A stretch of DNA of 64,000 nt from assembly GCA_013397935.1 (NCBI GenBank), contig VZRN01005169.1, forward strand, positions 1,336,584 through 1,400,583, in the 5' to 3' direction. Positions 30,301 to 38,899 of the stretch are shown here, piece by piece. This DNA comes from Dasyornis broadbenti. Taxonomy: Eukaryota > Chordata > Aves > Passeriformes > Dasyornithidae. The notes under the pieces are model-generated. The model saw only the letters and a program-made list of their open reading frames with translations. It searched no databases and was not told the DNA's origin. Position 1 is the first letter of the stretch. Every line of letters begins with the position of its first letter. Both the position numbers and the translations under genes were made by a program.

Positions 30301-30967
30301 GTAAATGTTGAAGTTTTATTTTGCAGTGTATTACTAATTTTAATTTACGGCCTAGAAATCAGCTGAAAACAAGCCCAGATGCAGTAACTGCAGTTGTGCT
30401 GAAGTTAGTGACGCTGGGGTAGCTTTACTCGGGATTGCCCTGGTCTTGTTGAATCCCATGCCTGCAAACTGGTGTCATTCTTCCTTGCATTTGTATGTTC
30501 TTAAGAGAATTAAATGTGACTTTTTGTGGATAGGGATGTGTTTCGTGAACAAGGGATGATGGAAGATTTTAATGTAACTGTTGACTCTAAAAAGGGTTCT
30601 AACCAATAATTTGCCTTTAGAAAGCCCTTTGTAACATTTCTGCAGAACTTCTAATCATTAAGAAACTGCACAGAAAGTTGAAAACTTTTTACGATAACTC
30701 GTTTTTTCAACAAATTCACAGCTCAGCTGTGTGCTTCAGTAGTTCAGCATCTCATCTGGGATGATAGGGTGCTGATTATCCCCCTTTTGTCTGATGTGGC
30801 CTTTTGAAATGTCTGTGCAGAAAACAGAAATACGTAACTTTCTGTTGGAGGGTAAAAGAGTATCAGAATGAGTGGCAGCTGCTTTCACAGGCTACTCATC
30901 CCCAGAATTTTGGGTACCTCAGATTGAACTGTTTTCCCAACTCTTCTCTTCCTACAGGAGACGTTGA
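254..30967 (+). CDS. UPF2: UPF2, regulator of nonsense transcripts 2 (C-terminal half, 14 exons)
   Basis: Core NMD factor that links UPF3 near exon-junction complexes to the helicase UPF1, acting mainly in the cytoplasm. Fourteen exons (254-362, 1540-1653, 2925-3041, 7950-8135, 8696-8899, 9490-9765, 11094-11277, 13377-13516, 14588-14692, 15556-15654, 16361-16528, 20996-21137, 24750-24870, 30958-30967) total 1975 nt. They join in a single frame of 657 residues plus stop, with every intron GT-AG. The protein closely matches vertebrate UPF2 as I know it (human is 1272 aa), so the window should begin near residue 615. In order it holds the end of MIF4G-2, MIF4G-3 (UPF3-binding), a Glu/Asp-rich linker, the bipartite UPF1-binding region and a basic C-terminus ending GGRRR. 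The N-terminal part and promoter are outside the window. I see no frameshift or internal stop. Confidence 0.97.
363..1539 (+). other. UPF2 intron, 1.2 kb
   Basis: AT-rich intron from gtatgt to the T-run acceptor. I see nothing else in it. Bases 1-253 are the end of the preceding UPF2 intron and also hold nothing recognisable. Confidence 0.85.
1540..1653 (+). CDS. UPF2: UPF2 exon, window exon 2
   Basis: A long T-run acceptor ending ttag precedes the exon. It reads VRKKDQINIETKNK to NDTLHCLK (38 codons, phase 0 at both ends). The donor is AAG|gttggt, which lacks the usual A at intron position 3. Confidence 0.95.
1654..2924 (+). other. UPF2 intron with a CR1 fragment
   Basis: AT-rich intron carrying one minus-oriented CR1 tail at about 2590-2777. 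No other recognisable element. Confidence 0.85.
2590..2777 (-). repeat. CR1 retroposon 3' fragment
   Basis: On the plus strand it starts tcatagaattgtttgggttgg and continues with the familiar inverted CR1 tail (ggttgctcagtgctccatcc, ggcaacctgtgctagggcctc). The minus strand therefore ends in the CR1 3' signature attctatga. This is a 5'-truncated avian CR1 copy of about 190 bp, diverged. Confidence 0.85.
2925..3041 (+). CDS. UPF2: UPF2 exon, window exon 3
   Basis: Reads MLLSDFSHHHIEMACTLL to RTSVLL (39 codons, phase 0 at both ends). The donor gtaaga is good. The acceptor atacacactag is purine-rich with a poor pyrimidine tract, so recognition may depend on exonic enhancers. Confidence 0.95.
3042..7949 (+). 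other. UPF2 intron, 4.9 kb
   Basis: AT-rich. It contains a perfect two-copy 14-mer repeat at 5001-5028 and otherwise nothing I recognise. Short open frames on both strands look like chance. Confidence 0.8.
5001..5028. repeat. Two-copy 14-bp tandem repeat
   Basis: The unit tatttgaattggat occurs twice in perfect tandem inside a UPF2 intron. Probably a small local duplication. Confidence 0.8.
7950..8135 (+). CDS. UPF2: UPF2 exon, window exon 4 (start of MIF4G-3)
   Basis: Acceptor tttgtttccag, donor gtaaat. Reads EQMMRKKQAMHLDARYV, then NAYYYCNPPPAEKTVKKKR, ending VTTEK (62 codons, phase 0 at both ends). The YYYCNPPP stretch leads into the third MIF4G domain. Confidence 0.96.
8136..8695 (+). 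other. UPF2 intron with a short tandem repeat
   Basis: 560-bp intron; the only feature I see is the 20-bp tandem repeat at 8541-8580. Confidence 0.85.
8541..8588. repeat. 20-bp tandem repeat, two perfect copies plus a partial
   Basis: The unit ttgtttgtaggagaacgagg is repeated exactly at 8541-8560 and 8561-8580, followed by a third, degraded start (ttgtttgc). The perfect identity suggests a recent duplication that may vary in copy number. Confidence 0.9.
8696..8899 (+). CDS. UPF2: UPF2 exon, window exon 5 (MIF4G-3)
   Basis: Acceptor ggtttag, donor gtaaac. Reads VLRQMRKLPW, then VKDYVICCMINIWNVKYNSI, ending DIRLGME (68 codons, phase 0 at both ends). This is core of the UPF3-binding MIF4G-3 helical repeat. 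Confidence 0.96.
8900..9489 (+). other. UPF2 intron, 0.6 kb
   Basis: AT-rich short intron; nothing else seen. Confidence 0.85.
9490..9765 (+). CDS. UPF2: UPF2 exon, window exon 6 (MIF4G-3)
   Basis: Acceptor ttttgataaag, donor gtattc. Reads VNQPKFNQRRISSAKFLGEL, ending DCFLVYFQ (92 codons, phase 0 at both ends). It continues the MIF4G-3 helices and is the largest UPF2 coding exon in the window. Confidence 0.96.
9766..11093 (+). other. UPF2 intron with a CR1 fragment
   Basis: 1.3-kb intron. It holds a short minus-oriented CR1 tail at about 10350-10441 and a two-copy 13-mer (atgcaaaaataaa) at 10465-10490. Confidence 0.8.
10350..10441 (-). repeat. CR1 retroposon 3' fragment (short, diverged)
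   Basis: The plus strand reads gaatggtttgggttg, then ccccctgccaagggcaagga and actagaccaggttgctcaca: the inverted CR1 3' end, about 90 bp, without a clear terminal attctatga. Confidence 0.75.
11094..11277 (+). CDS. UPF2: UPF2 exon, window exon 7 (end of MIF4G-3)
   Basis: Acceptor tattctag, donor gtaaga. Reads RYVWWKKSLDVWTKDHPFPI and ends LEREFLIKLG, with one base left over (phase 1). It closes the MIF4G-3 domain. Confidence 0.96.
11278..13376 (+). other. UPF2 intron, 2.1 kb
   Basis: AT-rich with a short interrupted GT run near 11537-11560. Nothing else recognised. Confidence 0.8.
13377..13516 (+). CDS. UPF2: UPF2 exon, window exon 8 (acidic linker, first part)
   Basis: Acceptor ctgaatttcag, donor gtgaac. 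Completes the split Gly codon, then reads IVNDKDSKDSITEGENL followed by runs of Glu and Asp, ending NEPEEE. Low-complexity acidic linker between MIF4G-3 and the UPF1-binding region. Confidence 0.96.
13517..14587 (+). other. UPF2 intron, 1.1 kb
   Basis: No recognisable element. Several overlapping open frames on both strands near 13600-14410 lack any family signature. Confidence 0.8.
14588..14692 (+). CDS. UPF2: UPF2 exon, window exon 9 (acidic linker, second part)
   Basis: Acceptor aatatttcag, donor gtatgt. Reads EGSDNEEEEGEEEEEENTDY, then LTDSNKENETDEENT (35 codons, phase 0 at both ends). More than half of the residues are acidic. Confidence 0.95.
14693..15555 (+). other. UPF2 intron, 0.9 kb
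   Basis: Nothing recognised beyond splice sites. Confidence 0.8.
15556..15654 (+). CDS. UPF2: UPF2 exon, window exon 10 (UPF1-binding helix)
   Basis: Acceptor ttgcaatag, donor gtataa. Reads EVMIKGGGLKHVPCAEDEDF, then IQALDKMMLENLQ (33 codons, phase 0 at both ends). From family knowledge, the FIQALDKMMLENL segment forms the alpha-helical half of the UPF1 CH-domain contact. Confidence 0.95.
15655..16360 (+). other. UPF2 intron, 0.7 kb
   Basis: Nothing recognised beyond splice sites. Confidence 0.8.
16361..16528 (+). CDS. UPF2: UPF2 exon, window exon 11
   Basis: Acceptor ttttaacag, donor gtaaga. Reads QRSGESVKVHQLDVAIPLHL, continues to PFVMLTRKGNKQQ (56 codons, phase 0 at both ends). The last part begins the beta-hairpin that contacts UPF1. 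Confidence 0.95.
16529..20995 (+). other. UPF2 intron, 4.5 kb
   Basis: Contains a 20-odd base poly(A) run near 17006-17028. A stretch around 19080-19400 has the look of a conserved non-coding element (homeodomain-type TAAT sites). No exon, RNA gene or transposon recognised. Confidence 0.75.
20996..21137 (+). CDS. UPF2: UPF2 exon, window exon 12
   Basis: Acceptor tatttgcag, donor gtaaga. Reads FKILNVPMSSQLAANHWNQQ and ends RQEQEDYQ with one base left over (phase 1). Its start completes the UPF1-binding hairpin; the rest is a charged, probably helical segment. Confidence 0.96.
21138..24749 (+). other. UPF2 intron, 3.6 kb
   Basis: AT-rich on the left, somewhat more GC-rich at 23150-24500. No transposon or exon recognised. 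Confidence 0.75.
24750..24870 (+). CDS. UPF2: UPF2 exon, window exon 13 (basic C-terminus)
   Basis: Acceptor aaaatcccag, donor AG|gtagga. The split codon gives Glu, then MLQSLAQRPAPANTNRERRP, ending LIFKTGG plus two bases of an Arg codon (phase 2). If the intron is not removed, the next codon after Arg is TAG at 24871-24873. Confidence 0.95.
24871..30957 (+). other. UPF2 last intron, 6.1 kb
   Basis: Separates all but the last ten coding bases from the stop. The first codon reached in frame if it is retained is TAG (24871-24873). No transposon is recognised in it. A stretch at about 27990-28210 looks like candidate conserved non-coding sequence. Confidence 0.75.
30958..30967 (+). CDS. UPF2: UPF2 last coding exon: ten coding bases
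   Basis: A strong pyrimidine-tract acceptor, cttctcttcctacag, ends at 30957. The exon opens g-aga-cgt-tga, which with the carried-over AG gives Arg-Arg-Arg-stop. That matches the GGRRR end I know for vertebrate UPF2 and the phase left by the exon at 24750-24870. The rest of the exon is 3' UTR. Confidence 0.88.
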
Positions 30968-32175
30968 TCCAGCTGCCAGTGTCATTTCATTAGGTCCTGT
31001 ATCTCTGGTGTTGTGGAGTCCTCCAGCGATTAAATGAGAGCAGTGGACACATCTCAGCATGTCAGTCTAGAGCGTTCAGAACCGAAACCTGGGACAGGCT
31101 GGGGCCGTGGGGCATGAAGAGCAGCCTCCCCTCTCCCCCCCCACCCCCCCAAAAAAAGCTTTTTGTTATGGGAACGGCGTTGAGGGCTAATCTTCTCATA
31201 GGAGCAGAAGCAAACGAACGAGATGGGGAACTTGACCAGCGAGCAGCTCGGTGAGAGCCGGGATCAGCCTGGAGTTCAGACGATTACACTGGAACGGGAA
31301 AGGCCTTTGGCAGCGCAGCGTGCAGGGAAACAAAGCTCTGAACTCACCGCAAGTTATGTCGTCTCCGACTTGAGCACTTGGTGTTGGAAGGATGTTCTTT
31401 GGGGGCTGCAAATCTACAGTAGAAAAACATAGAGCAAACTGCAAAATCCAGAAGAAAACCCTGCCGAGTAGGATAACTTCTCAAACACTCCTCAGCGAGG
31501 ACGTTCTTGGTTAAGGAAGAGCCTTTTGCTGCCAGATGTGCCAGAAAGGGGGTGGGGAGGGGTGAAAAACTGAAGAGCCAAGGAGGTAAAATGTCTGTTA
31601 AGGTTTAAAATAGAAAGTGAAGTTGATGAACACAGGGTGTTGACTCGTACTGCTTGGAACAGCCTGACACCAGCCTAAGGACAGGGATATAGTTGAGCCC
31701 ATTGTATGTATCATTGAAAACCAAAATGTGCCAGTCAGCATAACAGGAGGATGTCAAGGAGTGGATCCAAATATTTTGTTGATCTTCATGGGTTGATAAG
31801 CCTCTATGTCTATTGAAACAAACAAAAAGTTAAAAAAAAGATTTAAGTCTGGAAATAAGTAGAATTTTTATTTTTTTCTAAGTAGAAATGAGGTTTCTTG
31901 GTCTGTTTCTGACAATCTGTTATTTATTAGCATAGGGTTTTGTTTGCTTTCAGGTAGAGGTAGTTCATTGAGTTAAGGATCCCATCTGTATGTTACTACT
32001 AATTCTTTTTTTCTAGCTCTTTTAAAATCCTTTTTACCACTGGTTTTGGTTTCTGCATGTAGGAAGAGAGACTTGTAAAATTGTAACATTTCATACAGAA
32101 ATGCCGCCCGATCTTCACCAGCTTCAGAAATCTGACCTTTGCCAATGCTGCAATAAAGTGTTGTAATTTAGAGTC
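30968..32175 (+). other. UPF2: Likely UPF2 3' UTR
   Basis: Sequence from the stop codon to just past the first well-placed poly(A) signal, about 1.2 kb. I see no coding exon. The end coordinate is inferred from the signal at 32152 and is approximate. Open frames on both strands here (for example 31999-32283 on the minus strand) show no recognisable protein. Confidence 0.6.
32152..32157 (+). promoter_or_regulatory. UPF2: Poly(A) signal AATAAA for UPF2
   Basis: A perfect AATAAA follows tgctgc. A GT/T-rich stretch (gtcggtgtctgcctc, then gtttgttctttgg) lies about 20-60 bases downstream, the usual layout of a cleavage site. Another AATAAA at 32574-32579 could serve as an alternative. Confidence 0.6.
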
Positions 32176-32842
32176 GGTGTCTGCCTCTTGACATTCAGTT
32201 TGTTCTTTGGAAATGATATTTTGAAGGGTTTGTGGCGTATTGTGGGCTGTAGTTCGGACAGGAATTCCAGGTCTTTGATTCAAGTCCTATGTGATTTTTT
32301 TTTTTTTTAATACCGTTTTCTTTCAACATGAAATTGATAGGTCCGTTTATTAATCACGTTTGTACCTCTGAGCTCCTCCAGGAGTGTCTGCTACACCAAT
32401 ACGACCATATCCACTGGTCATATGTAATTCCCACTTCCCTGAAGAATGTCTAGCAATTCCTAATAGCAAATTAAGCATCTAATTGTGGTTCAGACTAAAG
32501 TCAGCTTCCTTTTCTCAACATGCTGCTTAGTTTCCAAAGCATTTAATTTATCTAGGTTGAGTAACTGCATGAAAATAAAATATTAGTTCTGTTTTCTATG
32601 TGTTAATCCAATGACTTGGATAGAATTGGGATCAATGGAAATGTCTTTATTAAATTATTTGTTAAAAATAGTTTTGGGTCACCTGGGGATTTTCCTGACT
32701 TCAGGCTGAAATCAAAAAAGTTCAATGAAACCTTCTAAAGTTTAATTTTAAAATTAATTATTCTAATATTGTGCTGGATAAAAACCTCAAAGATTATTGT
32801 GAGTGAAATAATCAAGGCTGAATGTATAGGAACAAACTTTTT

Positions 32843-33105
32843 AGCAGGGCCTGTTGCAGCAGGACAAAGGATGATGGTTGTAAACTAAAAGAGGATTGAC
32901 TTAAGTTAGATATAAGGAAGAAAATTTTTACAGTGAGGGTGATGAGATACTGGCACAGATTTCCCAGAAAGGTGGTGGGTGCCCCATGCCTGGAAACGGG
33001 CAAGATTTCAACCTCATGTAGTTGAAACTGTCCCTGCTCATTGCAGGAGTGTTGAACTGGGTGACTTTAGAAGTCCCTTCTCTTCCAACCCAAACCATTC
33101 CATGG
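32843..33105 (+). repeat. CR1 retroposon 3' fragment
   Basis: Reads caggacaaaggatgatggtt, then ttagatataaggaagaaaat and gtcccttctcttccaaccca. This is the sense-strand CR1 tail (end of ORF2 plus 3' UTR), ending near ccattccatgg. About 260 bp, 5'-truncated. Confidence 0.85.
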
Positions 33106-33740
33106 TATACAGAAAATGTCCTAATTTGCATCGTATTTATTCTTTGCCTTCCCATTTGCTGACCCCACACTTCGTGTGGCTGGATGCTTCTTGCACAGCA
33201 GTTTCATCACTTGATCCACATGCAGGTTATTGCTGCAGGGATTGCATGGCTCCCTCGCACGTGATTAGAATCCTTTGCCTTCCTTTAAAGGGAGTTTAAA
33301 ATGGTTGGATGTGCAGCCTGGGACTGATATAGGAACAGGGGAATAGCCTCTGTTTTGGTCCGTGTCTGTTACCTATGAATATTGTGGCTTTATCCAGATT
33401 ACACATGTTTACTTTAAGTAAAGAAATTATGTTTAATGTCATTGCTTCTGTTTCCCTGCAGTGCAGTGGCCCACGGGTGTGTCAGGTCACTGGGGATGTC
33501 ATTCCAAATTCAGCCTGTGGCACTGTTGGATGGGGCAGAGGATGTTCCCTGGGGAGCCTTTCTCATGGGATGCTGGTTGAAGGTGCCCTTGCAAAGAGCA
33601 TTTCTGCAGCAGTGTTCCTGAGCCTACAAGGAAGGAGTTAAGTCTGGGGAAACATATGTAGAAGAAGGAGAAACTGTTTCATGCCCTTGATTACGTAAAA
33701 GATTTCTGTTATCTTATCTTTCTGTGGAAAGAATTTGGGC
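33106..33740. other. Intergenic, nothing recognised
   Basis: Intergenic sequence between two CR1 copies. No repeat, exon or RNA gene recognised. Confidence 0.6.
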
Positions 33741-33744
33741 TAAA

Positions 33745-33955
33745 GTCAGGCCTTGGCATTCGGAGTTGTCTTCACTGACGTGAGGCTCCTCGAGCTGACA
33801 AAGTGTGTTGTAGGTTTGTACTCAACAATTGTGCCTCCATTTTTGATGGTAATTTCTCTTCCCGCATCTCTCAAGCCCGTAAACCTCAAGGCAGGGACTT
33901 GGGGGCATGAAGTCCTTCCCATCATAGGAGACAAGTTTGTGACCACCTGAGGAAC
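33745..33955. other. Unidentified coding-like block next to a CR1 end
   Basis: Open reading is possible on both strands: a minus-strand frame of 125 codons at 33746-34123 and a plus-strand frame of 65 codons at 33753-33950. The codon texture looks less random than the flanks. I could not match any frame to a family. It could be a piece of a processed pseudogene, part of the adjoining CR1, or chance. Confidence 0.25.
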
Positions 33956-34133
33956 CTGAATGTGCCCGAGTCCCTGTAACCTGCCAAGATGGGTCTGAGG
34001 CCATCCCAGGCTCCTGTGAGGGGGTTCTGAGCAACCTGGTCTAGTGGAAGTGGGGGTCCCTGCCCATGACAAGGGATGGAACTGGATGAGCTTTAAGGTC
34101 CCTTCCAACCCAAACCATTCCATGATTTATGAT
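33956..34133 (+). repeat. CR1 retroposon 3' fragment
   Basis: Reads ggttctgagcaacctggtct, then ggaactggatgagctttaag and gtcccttccaacccaaacca, ending ccatgatttatgatg: a sense CR1 3' end. The left limit is uncertain; the element may start further left. Confidence 0.82.
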
Positions 34134-37100
34134 GCATCAGTTGAAAGCCTGTTGGAGCTGAGGTGCTGTGCTTGGCCCTTGCTCTGGGATGGAGCCAAAG
34201 TGACTGGGAAACTCTGAAATTGGAATTTGACCCAGGAATGCCAGTACTCACAGGCAACACCTTGAACTCCAGCTGGTGCTATCAGGCATCTTTCTCTACC
34301 CACAATGATGTAATGTGATAAAAGAAGAAAAGGTATGAATCTTTTCTTTTGTGATTTGCTGAGTTTGCAGACTTGCTGTAATCTCCACTTCCCAGGCCTT
34401 CAGTGAGAAAAATCCATTGGGCTGTTTCTGTTCTGTGGTTACAAAGCACATTGATGCACACGTGCCACAGCGCACGTAATTTTATGTATATTCAGGCTTA
34501 GAAAACCACCTCTGTTGTGCAGTCTGCCTGCTTTCTTCAAGCTCTCAGCATTTTTCCCTTTGCCTGTTCCAGCAGCGCAGTCACTGTGTGCTTGGCAGGG
34601 CTGCAGGATGAGCTGTGAGGAGCTGCCATGTCCGGCTCAGGCACTTTGCTGACGCTGTTGTCTCTGCTTTATGTGGGGAGTATTTGACTCCAGTAAATAG
34701 AGAACTGTGCAGAAGTGGGGAACAGTCCTGGATGGGCATTCCCAGCCTCGCAGATCCATGTGGGATCTGCACTGTTAAGGGTGAGCAATGGACACTCCCT
34801 CTGTGTTTGACCTGGCAGGACCAGGTGGGTTGGGAAGTATAAATGAAGGTGGATAAATGAAAAAGTGAGTTAACAAATGAACAAATTACTATTGTCCTCC
34901 AAAAGTGGTGCTGTAGTATTAGGACTATGTGTCCTTGCCAGATGAGTGAATATTTTCAAAATCAATCCATCAATAATGATGCCAGGAGCCTGCTGTTGCC
35001 CCTTGATAAAAACATCAATGTTTCCCTTATTTTTTCCCTTCTTTGAGCTTCATCACTAATTTGCTCCACACTGAGGTTTTCCTCAGCCAAACACTGCTCT
35101 GCCCTGCTGAAGGTGCTCCTCTGAGGTGGCACTTTGCTGTCTCTTCTCAGGACTCCACTATAAATAGGGTTTTTTTCCAGCTACTCCTAAGGAAATCCCA
35201 GTGTACTGGGAGTAGGAAACGATTTGAGCAAGAATCAAACAAATGAGCAAATGTCAAAATATTTACTTGCATTGTTTGAACTATAAACTTTGCTTTTAAG
35301 TTATTGTTGTCAGGGTGTGATTGTGCCATTCAAACACTTGGTGTTTATGATCCTTGTTAGAAGAGCAAACAGTGCTCTGTTAAAAAGCCTCTCTCCCTCC
35401 CTCCTTCCTTCCTTCCTTCCTTCCTTTACCTGGATCCAAGCCGTAAGGCAAATAAAAAAGTGGTTGAGACACTTAAGAAGGAGGAATACATTTAGCTGTT
35501 GCTGATATTTATTTGTTCTTTGACATTTACCTGCTGGAAGAAAGTTTCTGTTGTGCAGGGGATAAAGTGGAGTGATGTTTGCTCTGGGAACAAGCCAGTT
35601 GACAGCCCAAGAGCTTGAAAACTTTGCTGTATTTACCCCTTAATTGTTCTGGGGGCGGTTTTTTAAAAATTATTTACACTATATGTATTATATATGTATG
35701 CACACACATGTAGCTGTTCATGGTGAGCTAAAGGTCAGTTCTCTCCTGGGAAGCAAGACTGGAATGTGTCAGTGACACTTTCAGAACCCACCTGGAGGGA
35801 GATTTGGGCTGTATTAATCCCATAAATGGTTATTAAACTGCTACAAGTTGCTGAAAGTTGCATCCCTGGAGTGACGGAAGTGAAAATAACCAAGCAGTGA
35901 GAGGGAGCTCAGAGACTGCTTTGGCTGTTCTTATCTCTGCTCTGAGCAGCTTTTCAAGTGGTGATGCGAGCTCTGGCTTCCTCCTTAGGCTCAGGGCAGG
36001 AAGAGCCTTTTCCTGGAAGGAAGACACAGCTGCAGTCCGCTTCTCTCTGGGAATTCAGCTGAGGTGTTCCAGGCAGACACTGGCTCCTCATTCCTCCTGT
36101 GGTACACTTTCTTTTCCAGTAGAAAGATGGACACAGCAGCATCTGTAATGCCTGAGAGGTGTAATTGTCTGTGGTTCATTTTTCAGGTTGGTCCCAACTC
36201 CCACACCCATGAAAACCAGGGGTTGTGAGTGTTAGCTAACATAAAATCAGAGCAGCTTTTGGGTTCAGAGAAGGCCTCACTGCTGCTGCAGGGTGACTAA
36301 CTGCCGAGCAAAGTCTCTGCTCTCGGTGTGGCCGGCACGAAGCCCAGGTGTTTGTTACAGGATGCACCAGGAATTGCCGTGCATGGCACGTGGTGCCATT
36401 TCCTGGGCTCAAGCTCACTGGAAAACTCATGCCATAAATAAAAATTAAAGCTGATCAGGCAAACTAAAATCCATTTAGGAAGCAGGAAATGTTCCATGGT
36501 AATGAAGTTTGTGCCGTGAAGCCTGAAGACCCTGTGGATTCTCTGCTCTTGTGTAGGGCTGGATATTGGAAATAGAAATGTGCTGACAACTGTTTCCAAA
36601 TAGATGTTTTAAGTATGCAGAAATAATCTCCCCTCCTGCCACAACAGCTTGTAGGAATGCTGTTTTCCTTTTGGTGTCATTCCACCCTCTGAGCATCAAT
36701 ACAATGGGTGGCTTATCGTCATTAATCAGTCTGAACAGCTCCTGGCACATGTGAGTCTGAGCTTCCAGACTGCTGGATTTTCTCCTGGGCAAGGAAATGC
36801 TACCACAGGGGCAGGTGTGGTGGTGGGACAGGAAGGGTGATTCAGGATTGCTCCATAAGGCTGGAAACCTGAAGGTCAAGCTCATCTCTGCTCTTTTTCC
36901 TTGGCTTAACTCTACTGCTCTTGTTTCCCAGCTGGAAATGCAGCCCTTGCCCTTCCTTGTGGGAATGGATAAGCAAGTAGAGGACAGATTAAAAAATTAC
37001 AGTTTTTTGATGCTCAGGGAGTTAAGAGCTTCCTTTGAAATGATGGGAAAAAATACATCATGAACAGTTAGTTGAGGGTGAAGTTGACCACCCCAACCTT

Positions 37101-38814
37101 GTGAGGAAATGAGCAATCCCGTTGTAACAGAGAGCTCCGAGGCTGAATCAGAGAGGGAGGGGACTTGCATGGGAAGCCCCAGCCAGCAGTGAGAGGGGGA
37201 TGCTGTGACAGCTGCCATGGAGCAGCAGTTGGGCTGTGCCCAGCAAGGGCTGGGGGCTCCAGAGCTCCGTACAGCTCTCTGCTGGCTCTCCAGGCTCACA
37301 GATACTGACACAGCTGCACTGAGCTGCTGAGCCACTCCTGGGCTGAACAAGCTGTGGCTCAAAGACATGGGACCTCCCAAGGGTCTGTGTGGGGCTTTGG
37401 CAGGGAGTGTGGGGACACTGGGAGGGGCGTGTGCACTTACTGGGAGAGCAGGGATGTGGGTTTGTGCATCCCCTCACAAAGAGAAGTGTGATGTTCAGCC
37501 ATAACCACTGAACCTGTCATGGCCCAGGTTTGGCTGGTGTTTGGGTGAAACAGCCCTTGGCTGCCCCAGCCGTGTCTCCTTGGTCTGTGGCTCAGATTTT
37601 ACTTTTCCAGTAACTCCTGTAATCTTCCATTTGCAAAGCAGGAAAGGGAGAGGAAGGATGTCCTGGTTCCTCTGCTCGAGCAGCACCATGGGAAGGCAGA
37701 TTCACTGTTCAAGGGGATGAAAGGCACTGCTGAGCTGCACTTCCCACCCCCATCTGCTCCAGGTGCCTCCGAGCTCCACACGGGGCTGCTAGCAAACAAA
37801 TCAGGAGAACTCTGTAATAGATAAGGTGAGACAAGCCTCTCCTTCTGCCCAGTGCAGTGTTCCAGTGCTCAGGTGGCTGCTGGGGCACGTGGCAGGGGCT
37901 GAGCTGGTGGGAAGGGCAAACTGAGAATGTGGACAGGGTGACGCCGCTGTGGGATCAGTGCAGACACTGAACTGGGTGCAGCAATCACCAGGGAAGGACT
38001 AAAGCCAAAATCTCTGACAGACCTCGAGGAGCAGCTCGAGTCCGTGGCTGGCTGTAGCACAGGCTTTGGGAATTGGAGCTGCTCCCTGACTCAGTGGTCA
38101 AGCAAATGATTTTATGTATTTATTTTCTTTTAAATTCAAACCTTCAAAATACCCTAAAAAAAAAAAAAATGGGGAGAAAAAACCTGAAACCCAAAAAACT
38201 TTGCCCTTCAGGTGAGGATACTGTAGCAGCTGCATTTCTTTGTGATACAGAGATAGCCCTCTGAGAACTGGTCCTGGGTAAGAGCGCCTCAACGGTTTTG
38301 GGAACCACTCAAAATTAGTTTGTGGTTCCTGGGGCCCTATGAAACATTTATTAAAGCTCAGGAGCAGGTGCAAAGATCCATGAACAAAAGAGAAATTGAA
38401 GCCGAGTTGCTCCTTCAAGCCTGCCAGCTGGTTTATCTACCATTCCTCATGCCTGCTCAGTTTAATCCCAAAGTTACTGAAGCCTCTCCTGTGTTCTTTT
38501 TTTGGCCAGTTGGAAATAGCAGCAAGTAGTTATGGCCCAGTGGAAAATAATATCTTCTGTCAGTTCCCTTGAGGTAAGAACACATCTGACCATTTAGTGA
38601 TGTAGTCAGGGATGCACTGAGGACTTTCCAGGGAAGGAATTTCCTCATCTGGGAGGAGTCACTTCACATGGGAAGAGAAATCCTGTTCTAGTGGAAGAAA
38701 AAAAGGCCAAACAAAAACAAAACACACAAGACAAGGGTGTGTTCCCTTGGAAAGGTTTGGCTCCATCCAGTCTAAGGACCCTCCTTACCTCAGAGGAAAA
38801 GATATTTATAGTTT
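34134..38814. other. Intergenic region, no gene recognised
   Basis: More GC-rich than the UPF2 introns. It holds a (TTCC)n pyrimidine microsatellite at 35395-35426 and a short alternating TA/TG stretch near 35680-35710. Open frames of up to 136 codons (such as 36475-36885 on the minus strand) show no domain or family signature and overlap one another, as expected by chance in GC-rich DNA. Confidence 0.55.
35395..35426. repeat. Pyrimidine microsatellite (TCCC/TTCC)n
   Basis: Reads ctccctccctcc followed by about five ttcc units. Simple repeat. Confidence 0.9.
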
Positions 38815-38899
38815 GGGAGTCAGCACTGGGATGACGACTTGACTCCCTGTGCTTCTGTGGGATGCGGGAATTTTCTGAAAGCAAGAGCAGGTGGAGGGG

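Noticed and set aside
31999..32283. 94-codon minus-strand open frame at the end of the UPF2 3' UTR
   Set aside because: Overlaps a well-placed poly(A) signal on the other strand and shows no known domain; likely antisense of conserved 3' UTR.
36475..36885. 136-codon minus-strand open frame in the intergenic region
   Set aside because: No family signature, no splice context and several overlapping frames on both strands; consistent with chance in GC-richer DNA.
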